DNA of 64,000 bases from Actinomycetaceae bacterium (GTDB taxonomy: Bacteria > Actinomycetota > Actinomycetes > Actinomycetales > Actinomycetaceae), in the NCBI GenBank assembly GCA_030527545.1, contig JAUNAP010000001.1, positions 1 to 64,000 of the forward strand, written 5' to 3'. This document shows, piece after piece, positions 41,045-49,308 of this stretch. Every line of letters starts with the position of its first letter. Positions within the stretch are counted from its first letter, which is position 1. Made by a program: the position numbers and the translations under genes. Below the pieces are notes generated by a model, which did no database searches, was not told where the DNA came from, and worked only from the letters and a program-made list of their open reading frames with translations.

Positions 41045-41056
41045 TAGACTTGAGGC
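41045..41056 (+). promoter_or_regulatory. Putative leaderless -10 of purK
   Basis: TAGACT (41045-41050), 6 nt, then the GTG at 41057. The only GAGG upstream is too close to the start codon to act as a Shine-Dalgarno, which favours a leaderless mRNA. Confidence 0.45.
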
Positions 41057-42199
41057 GTGAGTGCACCTGTTGTAGCGGTAATTGGCGGCGGCCAGCTCGC
41101 ACGCATGATGGCCGAGCCCGCCGGGGCCCTTGGTATCCATCTGAGGGCCCTCATCGAAGACGACGACGGAGCCACCGGGCAGGTCGTGCCCGACGTGCGG
41201 GTCGGTGACCCGGCCGATCGCGACGCCGTGTCCTGGCTTGTCGATGGCGCCGACGTCGTTACCTTCGAACACGAACACATCCCGGCTGCCACCCTCGAAT
41301 TCCTGTCCTCGCGCCTCCCGGTTGAACCCTCCGGTGAGGCGCTTCTTTTTGCCCAAGACAAGATCGAGATGCGCAAGCGACTGACCAGTGAGGCGATCGC
41401 TTGTCCCAGGTGGATGACCGTCGCAGATGAGGCATCGGCGCGCCAGGCGTTCGAGCAACTGGGAACCCCGATGATCCTCAAGGTTGCGCGCGGGGGCTAC
41501 GACGGCCGCGGAGTCGGCCTCGTCGACAGCCTCGAGGAGGTTCTCGAGTGGCTCGAACGCGTCGATGGTGCTCCCGTGTTGGCGGAGGAAGCGATCAACT
41601 TCGACCGCGAGATCTCGGTCCTGCAGGCGCGCTCGCGCGATGGCGAGATCGTCCAGTGGGAGGTCACGGAGACGATCCAGGCCCACGGCATGTGCGACAC
41701 GTGCCTTGTTCCCGCGCGCGAACTCAGCGAGACACTGAGAGCGAAAGCGCTCGCGGTGGGGCGTGAGATCGCTACCCGCCTTGATGTGACGGGGGTGCTT
41801 GCGGTGGAGATGTTCGTCGTTGGCGATCGGGTGCTCGTCAACGAGCTCGCGATGCGTCCCCACAATTCCGGGCATTGGACCATCGAAGGAGCCGTGACGA
41901 GCCAGTTTGAAAACCACTTGCGTGCGGTGCTCAACCTGCCCCTCGGAGAGACGACCCTCCGCCAGCCGGCGGTCGTCATGGCCAATGTCGTCGGGGCAGA
42001 CGCACCCGAGCCGCGCGAGGCCTACGCGCACGTCATGCGGGCCGACCCGGGGGCGAAAATCCACTACTACGGGAAGGGCTTTCGGCCGGGACGCAAACTG
42101 GGGCACGTCACCGTGTGTTCCCATGACGTCGAAAATGCCCTGGAGCGAGCCAGGGCCGCCAGAGACAAGCTTGTCGCCGACGAAAGGACGAAGCAATGA
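41057..42199 (+). CDS. purK: N5-carboxyaminoimidazole ribonucleotide synthase
   Basis: ATP-grasp ligase of 380 residues that converts AIR, bicarbonate and ATP to N5-CAIR in purine synthesis. The N-terminal preATP-grasp fold shows [35 protein letters not shown] is the family ATP-grasp loop, followed by [15 protein letters not shown] and [18 protein letters not shown] with the Mg-binding and substrate residues. The stop overlaps purE by ATGA. The product is used directly by PurE. Confidence 0.96.
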   Translation: MSAPVVAVIGGGQLARMMAEPAGALGIHLRALIEDDDGATGQVVPDVRVGDPADRDAVSWLVDGADVVTFEHEHIPAATLEFLSSRLPVEPSGEALLFAQDKIEMRKRLTSEAIACPRWMTVADEASARQAFEQLGTPMILKVARGGYDGRGVGLVDSLEEVLEWLERVDGAPVLAEEAINFDREISVLQARSRDGEIVQWEVTETIQAHGMCDTCLVPARELSETLRAKALAVGREIATRLDVTGVLAVEMFVVGDRVLVNELAMRPHNSGHWTIEGAVTSQFENHLRAVLNLPLGETTLRQPAVVMANVVGADAPEPREAYAHVMRADPGAKIHYYGKGFRPGRKLGHVTVCSHDVENALERARAARDKLVADERTKQ

Positions 42200-42702
42200 C
42201 GGCGCGTGTAGCAATCGTGATGGGATCGGACTCGGATTGGCCGACGATGTCGGCGGCGGCCGAGGCGCTCGACGAGATGGGAATCGACTACGACGCGCGT
42301 GTCGTCAGCGCCCACAGGATGCCCGACGACATGATCGCCTTCGGGCGCTCGGCTGCACAGGAGGGCTACAGCGTCATCATCGCCGGTGCCGGGGGAGCGG
42401 CCCACCTGCCCGGCATGCTGGCGTCGGTCACGCCCCTGCCCGTCATCGGGGTACCCGTGCCCCTAGCCCACCTCGACGGCATGGATTCGCTGCTCTCCAT
42501 CGTCCAGATGCCCAAGGGCGTCCCGGTTGCGACGGTGAGCATCGGCGGTGCAGCCAACGCGGGTCTGCTTGCTGCGCGTATCCTCGCCGTCAGCGATGAG
42601 CAGATCTTCGAACGAATGAGGGCCTATCAAGACGAACTGCGCGAGGTTGCCTACGCGAAGGGGCGTGCCCTTAGCGAACGGTGCCGTCAGGGCGCGAAGT
42701 GA
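42196..42702 (+). CDS. purE: N5-carboxyaminoimidazole ribonucleotide mutase
   Basis: Class I PurE of 168 residues that converts N5-CAIR to CAIR. The phosphate-binding [20 protein letters not shown] with the active-site histidine, and the [15 protein letters not shown] loop are intact. It is coupled to purK by a 4-nt overlap. The pair is a standard two-step unit; no other pur genes are in the window. The candidate ZTP riboswitch 40 kb away responds to an intermediate of this same pathway. Confidence 0.96.
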   Translation: MTARVAIVMGSDSDWPTMSAAAEALDEMGIDYDARVVSAHRMPDDMIAFGRSAAQEGYSVIIAGAGGAAHLPGMLASVTPLPVIGVPVPLAHLDGMDSLLSIVQMPKGVPVATVSIGGAANAGLLAARILAVSDEQIFERMRAYQDELREVAYAKGRALSERCRQGAK

Positions 42703-42738
42703 CTCGGCCTCGCCTGAGAACTGAAAGAATAGGAGAGC

Positions 42739-42755
42739 GCACCCACGGTGGGTGC
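42739..42755. promoter_or_regulatory. Inverted repeat in the galE leader
   Basis: GCACCCAC (42739-42746) and GTGGGTGC (42748-42755) are exact reverse complements around one base. The repeat ends where the galE Shine-Dalgarno (GAGGAAGG, 42756-42763) begins. It could be an operator or an mRNA hairpin that gates ribosome access. No regulator is known. Confidence 0.4.
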
Positions 42756-42769
42756 GAGGAAGGCGGATC

Positions 42770-43756
42770 ATGAGCATTCTCGTTGCAGGCGGCGCCGGCT
42801 ATATTGGCGCCCACGTTGTTCGACTCCTGGAAGAACGCGGGGAGCGTGTGGTTGTCGTCGACGACCTGTCCTACGGCAGCGCCGATCGGATCGGCAACGC
42901 CACGCTCGTCGAGCTCGACATCGCCTCAGCGAACGCGCGTCGGCGCCTCGTCAACACGATGATCGACGAGGACGTCACAGCGGTCATCCACTTTGCCGCC
43001 CGCAAGCAAGTGGGCGAATCTGTGGATAAGCCGATGTGGTATTACCAGCAAAACATCGGCGGCCTGGCCAACATGCTCGAGGCCATGCGTGACGCAGGTG
43101 TGAGGCGGATGATCTTCTCCTCCTCGGCTGCCGTCTACGGGATGCCGCCGGTTGAGGTCGTCCCCGAGGACTGCGTGAAGAGCCCGATCAACCCTTATGG
43201 AGAGACCAAGCTCATCGGCGAGTGGATGATGGCGGATTGTGAACGCGCCTGGGGACTGAGGTGGATCGGTCTGCGCTACTTCAATGTTGCGGGCGCAGGC
43301 TGGGACGACCTCGGCGATCCGGCGTGCCTCAACCTCATCCCCATGGTGTTGGAGAAGCTGGCCGCGGGGCAGTCACCCAAGATTTTTGGCACGGACTACG
43401 AGACCCCGGATGGCACGTGCATCCGCGACTATATCCACGTCGGTGATCTCGCCGAGGCTCATCTTGCCGCCCTCGATTACATCGACGGCGAGAACGAGGT
43501 TGACGAGCACGTATTCAACGTGGGAACGGGCACAGGCACCTCGGTACGCGAGATCGTCGATGGCCTCGCCGAGGTGACCGGAATCGATTTTGAGGCCGAG
43601 GAGGAGGACCGCCGCGCCGGGGATCCGCCAAAGCTCATCGGCGACGCCACGAAAATCACATCGGTGCTCGGCTGGCATGCGCGCTACGGAGTCAAGGAGA
43701 TCCTCGAATCTGCCTGGTCCGGCTGGCAGGCGGGTCCACGCAGGATTGACCTGTAA
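42770..43756 (+). CDS. galE: UDP-glucose 4-epimerase
   Basis: Short-chain dehydrogenase-type epimerase of 328 residues that interconverts UDP-glucose and UDP-galactose with bound NAD. The Rossmann turn is VAGGAGYIGAHVVRLLEERG, the catalytic serine is in IFSSSAAVYG and the Tyr-Lys pair in INPYGETKLIGE. The ATG at 42770 follows GAGGAAGG; the earlier in-frame start at 42752 adds six non-family residues. Its product is the precursor for the UDP-galactofuranose made by Glf at 53.9 kb, so it likely serves envelope polysaccharide as well as galactose use. Confidence 0.95.
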   Translation: MSILVAGGAGYIGAHVVRLLEERGERVVVVDDLSYGSADRIGNATLVELDIASANARRRLVNTMIDEDVTAVIHFAARKQVGESVDKPMWYYQQNIGGLANMLEAMRDAGVRRMIFSSSAAVYGMPPVEVVPEDCVKSPINPYGETKLIGEWMMADCERAWGLRWIGLRYFNVAGAGWDDLGDPACLNLIPMVLEKLAAGQSPKIFGTDYETPDGTCIRDYIHVGDLAEAHLAALDYIDGENEVDEHVFNVGTGTGTSVREIVDGLAEVTGIDFEAEEEDRRAGDPPKLIGDATKITSVLGWHARYGVKEILESAWSGWQAGPRRIDL

Positions 43757-43762
43757 CGCTTC

Positions 43763-43793
43763 GGGGTGCGCATGACGTCGGCGTGCGCACCCC
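43763..43793 (+). terminator. Hairpin after galE
   Basis: GGGGTGCGCA (43763-43772) and TGCGCACCCC (43784-43793) form a perfect 10-bp stem with an 11-nt loop, 7 nt past the galE stop. No T tract follows. It probably separates galE from the glycosyltransferase operon at 43837. Confidence 0.6.
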
Positions 43794-43836
43794 GGTGACG
43801 GTACTGCTCTTGACGTGAACCGAAGGTAGGGCGGCG

Positions 43837-44586
43837 ATGAGACGAGGAAAACCCGAGACGGCGGCGGTCATCATTCCGGCGTGGAACGAGGAAGAAACGA
43901 TTGGCGCCGTCATCGGCGAGGTCTATGCGCAGCCCTATCCCGTGGACGTTCTCGTCGTATCCGATGGGTCGCGCGACCGCACCGCCCGCCTGGCCCGGGA
44001 GGCGGGCGCCCACGTCGTCGAGCTGCCTCTTAATCTTGGGGTGGGCGGGGCGATGCGCGCTGGATACCGCTGGGCCGTCTCGCACGGATACCGTTTGACG
44101 GTCCAGGTCGACGCGGACGGGCAGCACAACCCGGCAGACATCGACAAGCTTGTGCGTGCCCTCGACGGCGCCGATATCGTCATCGGCGCGCGTTTTTCTG
44201 GCGCGGGTGACTATCGGGTGAAGGGGCCGCGGGCCTGGGCAATGAAGCTCTTGTCGTGGACGCTCAAGGTGATCTCGAAGAAGGAGCTGCGGGATACGAC
44301 CTCGGGGTTTCGCGCGGCGGGCCCGCGAGGCACCGCGTTCATGGCCGCGAACTATCCGGCCGAGTACCTCGGCGACACCGTCGAGACCCTCGTCATGGCG
44401 GCTCGCGCTGGGCTCGTCATTGATCAGGTTCCCGTCGCCATGCGTTCGCGCCAGGCCGGGGTCGCCTCGCAGTCGCCCCTCAAGCTCGTCACCTCCATGC
44501 TTCGGCTCATGGTTGCCGTGGGGCTGTCTCTCATCCGCAAGCCCTACCCGCTGAGCGAGGCGCGGTGGGACCCGATGAACAGGTAA
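43837..44586 (+). CDS. GT2 polyprenyl-phosphate glycosyltransferase (DPM1/GacI-like)
   Basis: Family 2 glycosyltransferase of 249 residues without convincing membrane helices. Motifs: VIIPAWNEEETIGAVIGE, VVSDGSRDRT, QVDADGQHNPADI and VIGARFSGAGDY. It is a paralogue in type of the enzyme at 23381, with the same gene order: a DUF2304 gene follows 9 nt downstream. It should charge undecaprenyl phosphate with a sugar that is used outside the membrane. The long tail after residue 190 (SLIRKPYPLSEARWDPMN) differs from the first copy, suggesting a different sugar or acceptor partner. Confidence 0.9.
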   Translation: MRRGKPETAAVIIPAWNEEETIGAVIGEVYAQPYPVDVLVVSDGSRDRTARLAREAGAHVVELPLNLGVGGAMRAGYRWAVSHGYRLTVQVDADGQHNPADIDKLVRALDGADIVIGARFSGAGDYRVKGPRAWAMKLLSWTLKVISKKELRDTTSGFRAAGPRGTAFMAANYPAEYLGDTVETLVMAARAGLVIDQVPVAMRSRQAGVASQSPLKLVTSMLRLMVAVGLSLIRKPYPLSEARWDPMNR

Positions 44587-44595
44587 AGGAAAACC

Positions 44596-44967
44596 ATGCC
44601 CGTAAACCTCTTGGCCGTCGGCTGCGTCCTCCTGTGTTGCGCCTTCATCGTGGGGCTCATGCGGGCTCGTAAACTTCGTGAGCGCTACGCGATCATGTGG
44701 TTCGTGCTCGGCCTCGTCCTCTTCTTCCTGGCTCTCTTTCCTCGTGTTCTTGTCTATCTCGCAGAGGCGACGGGCTTCGAGCTGCCCTCCAATTTCGTTT
44801 TCTTTTGCGCGATCGTCGTCCTTATCGGGGTGAGTTTGCAGCTGAGCAGCGCTCTCGGACACGCTGAGGAGCGGATGCGCACACTCGCTGAGGCGACCGC
44901 CCTCGTCGAAGAACGCGTTCGCGAGCTAGAGACGATGCTTCGCCAGAAGGAGTCTGACGATGCCTAA
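44596..44967 (+). CDS. DUF2304 small membrane protein (GacJ-like)
   Basis: Protein of 123 residues with three helices (NLLAVGCVLLCCAFIVGLM, IMWFVLGLVLFFLALFPRVL, FVFFCAIVVLIGVSLQLSSA) and a helical, probably coiled-coil C-terminus (ATALVEERVRELETMLRQKE). The central RYAIMWFVLGL matches DUF2304. Expected to form a complex with the GT2 enzyme encoded directly upstream, as GacJ does with GacI. It overlaps the next acyltransferase gene by 8 nt, so the three genes form one operon. Confidence 0.9.
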   Translation: MPVNLLAVGCVLLCCAFIVGLMRARKLRERYAIMWFVLGLVLFFLALFPRVLVYLAEATGFELPSNFVFFCAIVVLIGVSLQLSSALGHAEERMRTLAEATALVEERVRELETMLRQKESDDA

Positions 44968-46972
44968 ACGCCGCAACGACCTTCAGGGCCTGAGGGCACT
45001 GTGCATCATCGAGATTCTCATTTTCCACGCGTGGGGTCTGGGAACCCCGGTCGGGGTTGACGTTTTCGTCATGCTCTCGGCCTACCTGCTTGCGGCCAGT
45101 TATCGCCGCGGCGTCGACCGTGGAACGCCCCAACGACTCCTCGATCGGTGGTTGCACAGCTTCAAGCGGCTCCTCCCACCACTCGTGATCACCGTCGTCG
45201 TCACGCTCGGCCTGTGCGCCCTCTACCTGCCGCCGACGCGGTGGCGCGAATCGGTCAATCAGGCGCTCGCCTCGGTCGGTTTTGTCCAAAACATCTATCT
45301 GGGGCGGGCGGCGGTCGACTACTACGCCGACGCGGGGGCCACGACGTCGCCCTTCATGCACCTGTGGTACATCGCCATGCAGGGGCAGGTCCTTCTACTT
45401 CTGCCCCTGGCGCTCGCCGTGGCGGCGTGGCTGACGCGCACTAGGCGAGCGGCCTTCCCCTACGTCGCCGCGGCTATTCTGGGCGTCGTCGCGATTGCTT
45501 CGTTCGCGTGGACGCTCACAAAGGTCAGTGAGGTCGGCGCCTCAGGGATCTACTTCGACCCGCGAGCCCGGGCCTGGGAGTTCGCCATCGGAGCGATGGT
45601 CGGGCTCGTCGGGCACCGGTTGCGCATGCCAGCGCCGCTAGAGGCTGTCGCCGGCTGGGTGGCCCTCCTTACCCTCACCGTCTTTGCCGCCGTGACCGTG
45701 CGCGACTATCCGGGACCGCTGGCCCTCATCACCGTCGCTGCATCGCTGGGGGTCCTCGTGTGGTCTCCCACGCTCGCCTGGGCACCGACACGAGTGCTGT
45801 CGTTAAGGCCGCTCGTGTGGATCGGCGATATCTCCTACTGTCTCTACCTCGTTCACTGGCCGGTGCTTGCCATCTACCAGTCAGCCCGCGGAATCGAACA
45901 CCCGGGTTGGGTGGAGGGCCTCCTCCTCCTTGGAGTTTCGGTGGCTCTCGCTCACACGCTCACGGATCTCGTCGACACCCCACTCAGAGCGTGGCCCTGG
46001 ACGAACCGCTCCCTGGCGACGAAGGCCGTCGTCGTAGCCGCCTGCTTTGCCCTCGGCTTCGGGGTGTGCGGGTCTGGGCTCTATCTGCTCGATCGTCGGC
46101 AGGCCGCGCAGGCCGCCAACGAGCGGAATCTGGACGAGCACCCCGGCGCGCTCGCAGCGCAGGCGACCTGGCAGACCCGCTCCTACACGACGCCGGCCAT
46201 ACCCCAGCCGGAACGCCTCGACGGCGAGTGGGGAACGCTCCCGCACACGTGCTCAGGGAGATTCGCCACGCACCACGACACGTCGAAGGCGACCGCTGCA
46301 CAGTGCGTCCAGCTGCCGTGGCGCGACGACGCGACCCGCACCGTCGTCGCGCTTGGCGATTCCCACATGGAGCAATACATCGAGACCATCGAACCCCTCG
46401 CGCGTTCGAAACGGTGGAACCTCGCTTTACAGATGTATGGCGCCTGCCAATACAACCTTCCCGAGCATTCGCCGCAAACACCCGGGTGCGCCGAACACAA
46501 CGCCTACCTAGAATCGTGGGTGCTCAACGACGTCAAGCCGGACGTCGTCATCCTCGTGTCCACGCGTGCGCGGGTCGGCGGGGTAGACGAGGAGTTCACC
46601 GGACTCGACGAGGCCGTCGCGCGCTTTACCGACGCGGGGATCCGGGTCGTCGGTTTGCGCGACAATCCCCAATACGAGGACTCCATGTACGACTGCGCGC
46701 TGGCGCAGGGTGTCTCATCAGGGGATCGTGCGGGCTGCGAACGGCCCGCCGCTGACGTCTTGAGTCCGCACATGCCCGACGATTCGCTTCGGACAAACTC
46801 CCTCTACCGCGGTATCGACACGGGAGCGGTCATCTGCCCAGATGGCACGTGCTGGTCGATCGTGGGCAATGTTTTCGTTTGGCGCGATCACGATCATCTC
46901 ACGACGAGCTACGCCACCTCGCTCGCGAAGGTCCTCGGCGGCGAGATCGTCGCGGCCGTGGAGGGACACTGA
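44960..46972 (+). CDS. OatA-like acyltransferase (acyltransferase 3 plus SGNH domain)
   Basis: Integral membrane O-acetyltransferase of 670 residues. The N-terminal 380 residues form the ten-helix acyltransferase 3 domain; LQGLRALCIIEILIFHAWG holds the conserved R and H and GVDVFVMLSAYLL the family motif (usually FFVLSGY). After a linker, the extracytoplasmic SGNH domain (about 440-670) has the catalytic serine in VVALGDSHMEQ and the Asp-His pair in WRDHDHLTTSY. It probably acetylates a surface glycan or peptidoglycan using acetyl groups carried across the membrane. It belongs to the GT2 - DUF2304 operon, so the decorated glycan is the likely target. Confidence 0.9.
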   Translation: MPKRRNDLQGLRALCIIEILIFHAWGLGTPVGVDVFVMLSAYLLAASYRRGVDRGTPQRLLDRWLHSFKRLLPPLVITVVVTLGLCALYLPPTRWRESVNQALASVGFVQNIYLGRAAVDYYADAGATTSPFMHLWYIAMQGQVLLLLPLALAVAAWLTRTRRAAFPYVAAAILGVVAIASFAWTLTKVSEVGASGIYFDPRARAWEFAIGAMVGLVGHRLRMPAPLEAVAGWVALLTLTVFAAVTVRDYPGPLALITVAASLGVLVWSPTLAWAPTRVLSLRPLVWIGDISYCLYLVHWPVLAIYQSARGIEHPGWVEGLLLLGVSVALAHTLTDLVDTPLRAWPWTNRSLATKAVVVAACFALGFGVCGSGLYLLDRRQAAQAANERNLDEHPGALAAQATWQTRSYTTPAIPQPERLDGEWGTLPHTCSGRFATHHDTSKATAAQCVQLPWRDDATRTVVALGDSHMEQYIETIEPLARSKRWNLALQMYGACQYNLPEHSPQTPGCAEHNAYLESWVLNDVKPDVVILVSTRARVGGVDEEFTGLDEAVARFTDAGIRVVGLRDNPQYEDSMYDCALAQGVSSGDRAGCERPAADVLSPHMPDDSLRTNSLYRGIDTGAVICPDGTCWSIVGNVFVWRDHDHLTTSYATSLAKVLGGEIVAAVEGH

Positions 46973-46990
46973 GACCTCGATGGGTTCGGC

Positions 46991-48895
46991 CTAACGCTGA
47001 TCGCACAGGGTGAGTTTGACGAGTCTGGCCTCGCCGACCCTGTCGACGACTCTCGCCTGACCTGACTCGACGAGACGATGCAGGGACGGGACCGTATCGG
47101 GGTGATTCCACACGTTTGTCTTGTTGTCGAAGACGAGGGCCCACCGCGTGCGCGTGCGCGCGAGGAAGGGGCATAGGTCGCGTCCCTTGGGGGTGCCCAG
47201 GTCTGTCGCGATAGCCGGGGCCTCGGCGAAGTCGTAGCGTTCGAAATGCGGGAAAAGCGTCTCGCGGCCGCTGACGGACCATACGAAGGAGCTGCCGGTA
47301 TAGGGCGAGGTGATGATCCTGTCTCCTGCAGGGACGTGACGGGCGACGCGATGGAGGAGGCCGCGTTCGGAGGCAGACAGCACGTCGTCGCCGACCATGT
47401 TGGCCTCAAACTCGGCATATTGGGCGCCGAAGGCGGGATTGAGCTGGGCCAGCAGGGCAAGGCCCGCGCAGGTCGCGATAATGGCGGATCCGTGTTGGCG
47501 GGCCCTGGGAAGTCGCTCGAGTAGCGCCGCGATCCCAGACGCGAGCGCGAGGAGGCCGCACAGTCCGAGCCCGGCGAGGAGGCGTTGCCCGTCGCAATAG
47601 AAATAACCGACGATATAGCCGCGCAAGGGATGGCCCACTCCGACGTACAAAACGTAGCCGAACACGAGGAAGAGGTGTGCCGCAACGAGCCACCTGAGAT
47701 CGCGGTGGACGAGGGCTGCCAGGAGACCGACGCCGATGACGAGGCCGACCGCGGCGAGGGCTACCGGCGTCGTCTGGTGCGCCAGTTGAGAGAAAGTGAA
47801 GGCGGAAACAAAGCCCTCCACTGGCGACATCGTCGGAGGCCAAATCGCGGTGAAAAAACGCATGGAGGAGATGGAATGCGCTCGGTTGATGAGCCAGTAG
47901 GCGGCTACGAGGCCAAGCGTCGTCCCCGCTACCCCTGCGATCAGTCCGAACCAGCGGCGGCGCTTCCAACACGCTCGGGCGACGACATCGTAGATGAGGG
48001 GCACGGCGAAGAAACCGAGCAGAAAAATGGCGTTGGGATGGGCCAAAGCGACGCCGACGACAGCGACGACACCGAGGGCTGCGAGACCGGGCGTGAGCGG
48101 CAGTCGTCCCCGCAACCAGGCATAGGCAACGCCGAGTACCCCGGTCGCGGCGGCGTAGCCGAGCAGGTTGGGGTAGAGGATCCCCCAGATAAGAAAGAAA
48201 TGGTAGGGAAAGAGGGGACACGCGAGGGCGAGGGCTGCGGCAAGAGGCATGGCGTAGCGGGCGCGCGGGGCGAAGAGGCGACAGCAAGCGACGAACGTGA
48301 CGGGCCACGCGAGAAGTACGAGGCCCAAACAAAGCGCCGACGTGGCTCCGCCGATCGACCAGCCTCCGGCTATAGCGACGAGGTCATGCCATGCGAGAGG
48401 GTAAAACTCCCAGGCGTGCGGGTCGATGATACTGCCGTGGAGCGAGGAGGCCTCACCGTAGGTGAGGATCCTGGCAACCATGTTTTGGTGGAAGAGATTG
48501 TCGTAGAGCGTGAGATAGTTCCCGGGTTTGCCCGTCGCCGCCAGGATACGCGCGGCGACGACGAGGCCAACGAGGGCTGCGATGACCACCGATGCGCGGC
48601 GCACCCGCTTGTCCACCGAGACTGCGTGGGCGTCGGTGAGCGGGCGGCGCGACACGAGGCGCAGGCCCGCGCTAAAGGCGAGTGCGAGCGCGACGCAGGC
48701 CGCCACGGTCACCGGAGAGTAGCGCACCCCGACCACGCTCGTAACGATTGCTCCACCGGCGATAATCCCGATGCTTACGGGCAGAGCGAGAGCCCAGGCG
48801 ATGAGGCGATCGCAGCGCAGAATTCTCGCGCACGCGTAGCCTGGACCAAGAAGGAGCACCCCAAAGAGAAAAGCACAAGCGACGAGAAGACCCAT
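46991..48895 (-). CDS. DUF6541 multi-membrane protein (candidate GT-C glycosyltransferase)
   Basis: Membrane protein of 634 residues with about 12-14 helices and a soluble C-terminal domain of about 150 residues. DUF6541-type motifs are YDNLFHQNMVARI in the first large loop and EFYPLAWHDLVAI, with LIWGILYPNLLGYAAATGVL later and a C-terminal SPYTGSSFV...LFPHF. The early acidic loop plus many helices resembles GT-C enzymes that use polyprenyl-phosphate sugars outside the membrane. The ATG has an AGGAG Shine-Dalgarno. It is last in the LCP - LCP - GtrA - DUF6541 operon. A paralogue is at 56668. Function not established. Confidence 0.82.
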   Translation of the reverse strand: MGLLVACAFLFGVLLLGPGYACARILRCDRLIAWALALPVSIGIIAGGAIVTSVVGVRYSPVTVAACVALALAFSAGLRLVSRRPLTDAHAVSVDKRVRRASVVIAALVGLVVAARILAATGKPGNYLTLYDNLFHQNMVARILTYGEASSLHGSIIDPHAWEFYPLAWHDLVAIAGGWSIGGATSALCLGLVLLAWPVTFVACCRLFAPRARYAMPLAAALALACPLFPYHFFLIWGILYPNLLGYAAATGVLGVAYAWLRGRLPLTPGLAALGVVAVVGVALAHPNAIFLLGFFAVPLIYDVVARACWKRRRWFGLIAGVAGTTLGLVAAYWLINRAHSISSMRFFTAIWPPTMSPVEGFVSAFTFSQLAHQTTPVALAAVGLVIGVGLLAALVHRDLRWLVAAHLFLVFGYVLYVGVGHPLRGYIVGYFYCDGQRLLAGLGLCGLLALASGIAALLERLPRARQHGSAIIATCAGLALLAQLNPAFGAQYAEFEANMVGDDVLSASERGLLHRVARHVPAGDRIITSPYTGSSFVWSVSGRETLFPHFERYDFAEAPAIATDLGTPKGRDLCPFLARTRTRWALVFDNKTNVWNHPDTVPSLHRLVESGQARVVDRVGEARLVKLTLCDQR

Positions 48896-48897
48896 GT

Positions 48898-49305
48898 TTA
48901 CTCCTGTCGTCCCGACGCGTAGACCCACCGCTGCATGAGAGGAAAGTTCCACGCGGTTGTCATCACAGTCGCGACGACCTTACCGAGAAGATAAAGCCCC
49001 CACACGTCGTCGAAAATCTGAACAATGAACGCCGTGACGCAGGTGTTGGCAGCGAGGAGGACGAGGTAGCGCACGATCGAGCTGGCGAATCTGCCGGAGT
49101 GGGAGAACGTCACGTACTTTTGCCCGAGGTAGGACAGCGCCGTCGAGACGATGAAGGCGACGGCCGCCGCCAGCCACGCGGGCGCCCCCACGAGGGTTTT
49201 CAACGCGGCGAGGAGACCGAAGTCGACCGCGAAGGCGGCGATCCCGCATGCCAGGTAGCGCGCGATGCGGCTGAGCGGCAGTCTGGAGAGCCTGGACGTC
49301 GACAC
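48898..49305 (-). CDS. GtrA-family membrane protein (putative lipid-linked sugar flippase)
   Basis: Protein of 135 residues with four helices: RYLACGIAAFAVDFGLLAAL, AVAFIVSTALSYLGQKYVTF (GtrA signature), RYLVLLAANTCVTAFIVQIF and YLLGKVVATVMTTAWNFPLM. It is thought to move undecaprenyl-phosphate sugars to the outer face. It sits 2 nt upstream of the DUF6541 gene and 3 nt downstream of the second LCP gene, so it is cotranscribed with a likely user and with cell-wall ligases. The GTG start is the first in frame. Confidence 0.9.
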   Translation of the reverse strand: MSTSRLSRLPLSRIARYLACGIAAFAVDFGLLAALKTLVGAPAWLAAAVAFIVSTALSYLGQKYVTFSHSGRFASSIVRYLVLLAANTCVTAFIVQIFDDVWGLYLLGKVVATVMTTAWNFPLMQRWVYASGRQE

Positions 49306-49308
49306 GAC

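Noticed and set aside
40892-42214. 440-codon minus-strand ORF
   Set aside because: Antisense to purK over nearly all its length. purK has all family motifs and this ORF has none.
47585-48922. 445-codon plus-strand ORF
   Set aside because: Antisense to the DUF6541 gene at 46991-48895, rich in Glu/Gly/Arg, with no motif. It is a shadow of a hydrophobic-protein gene.
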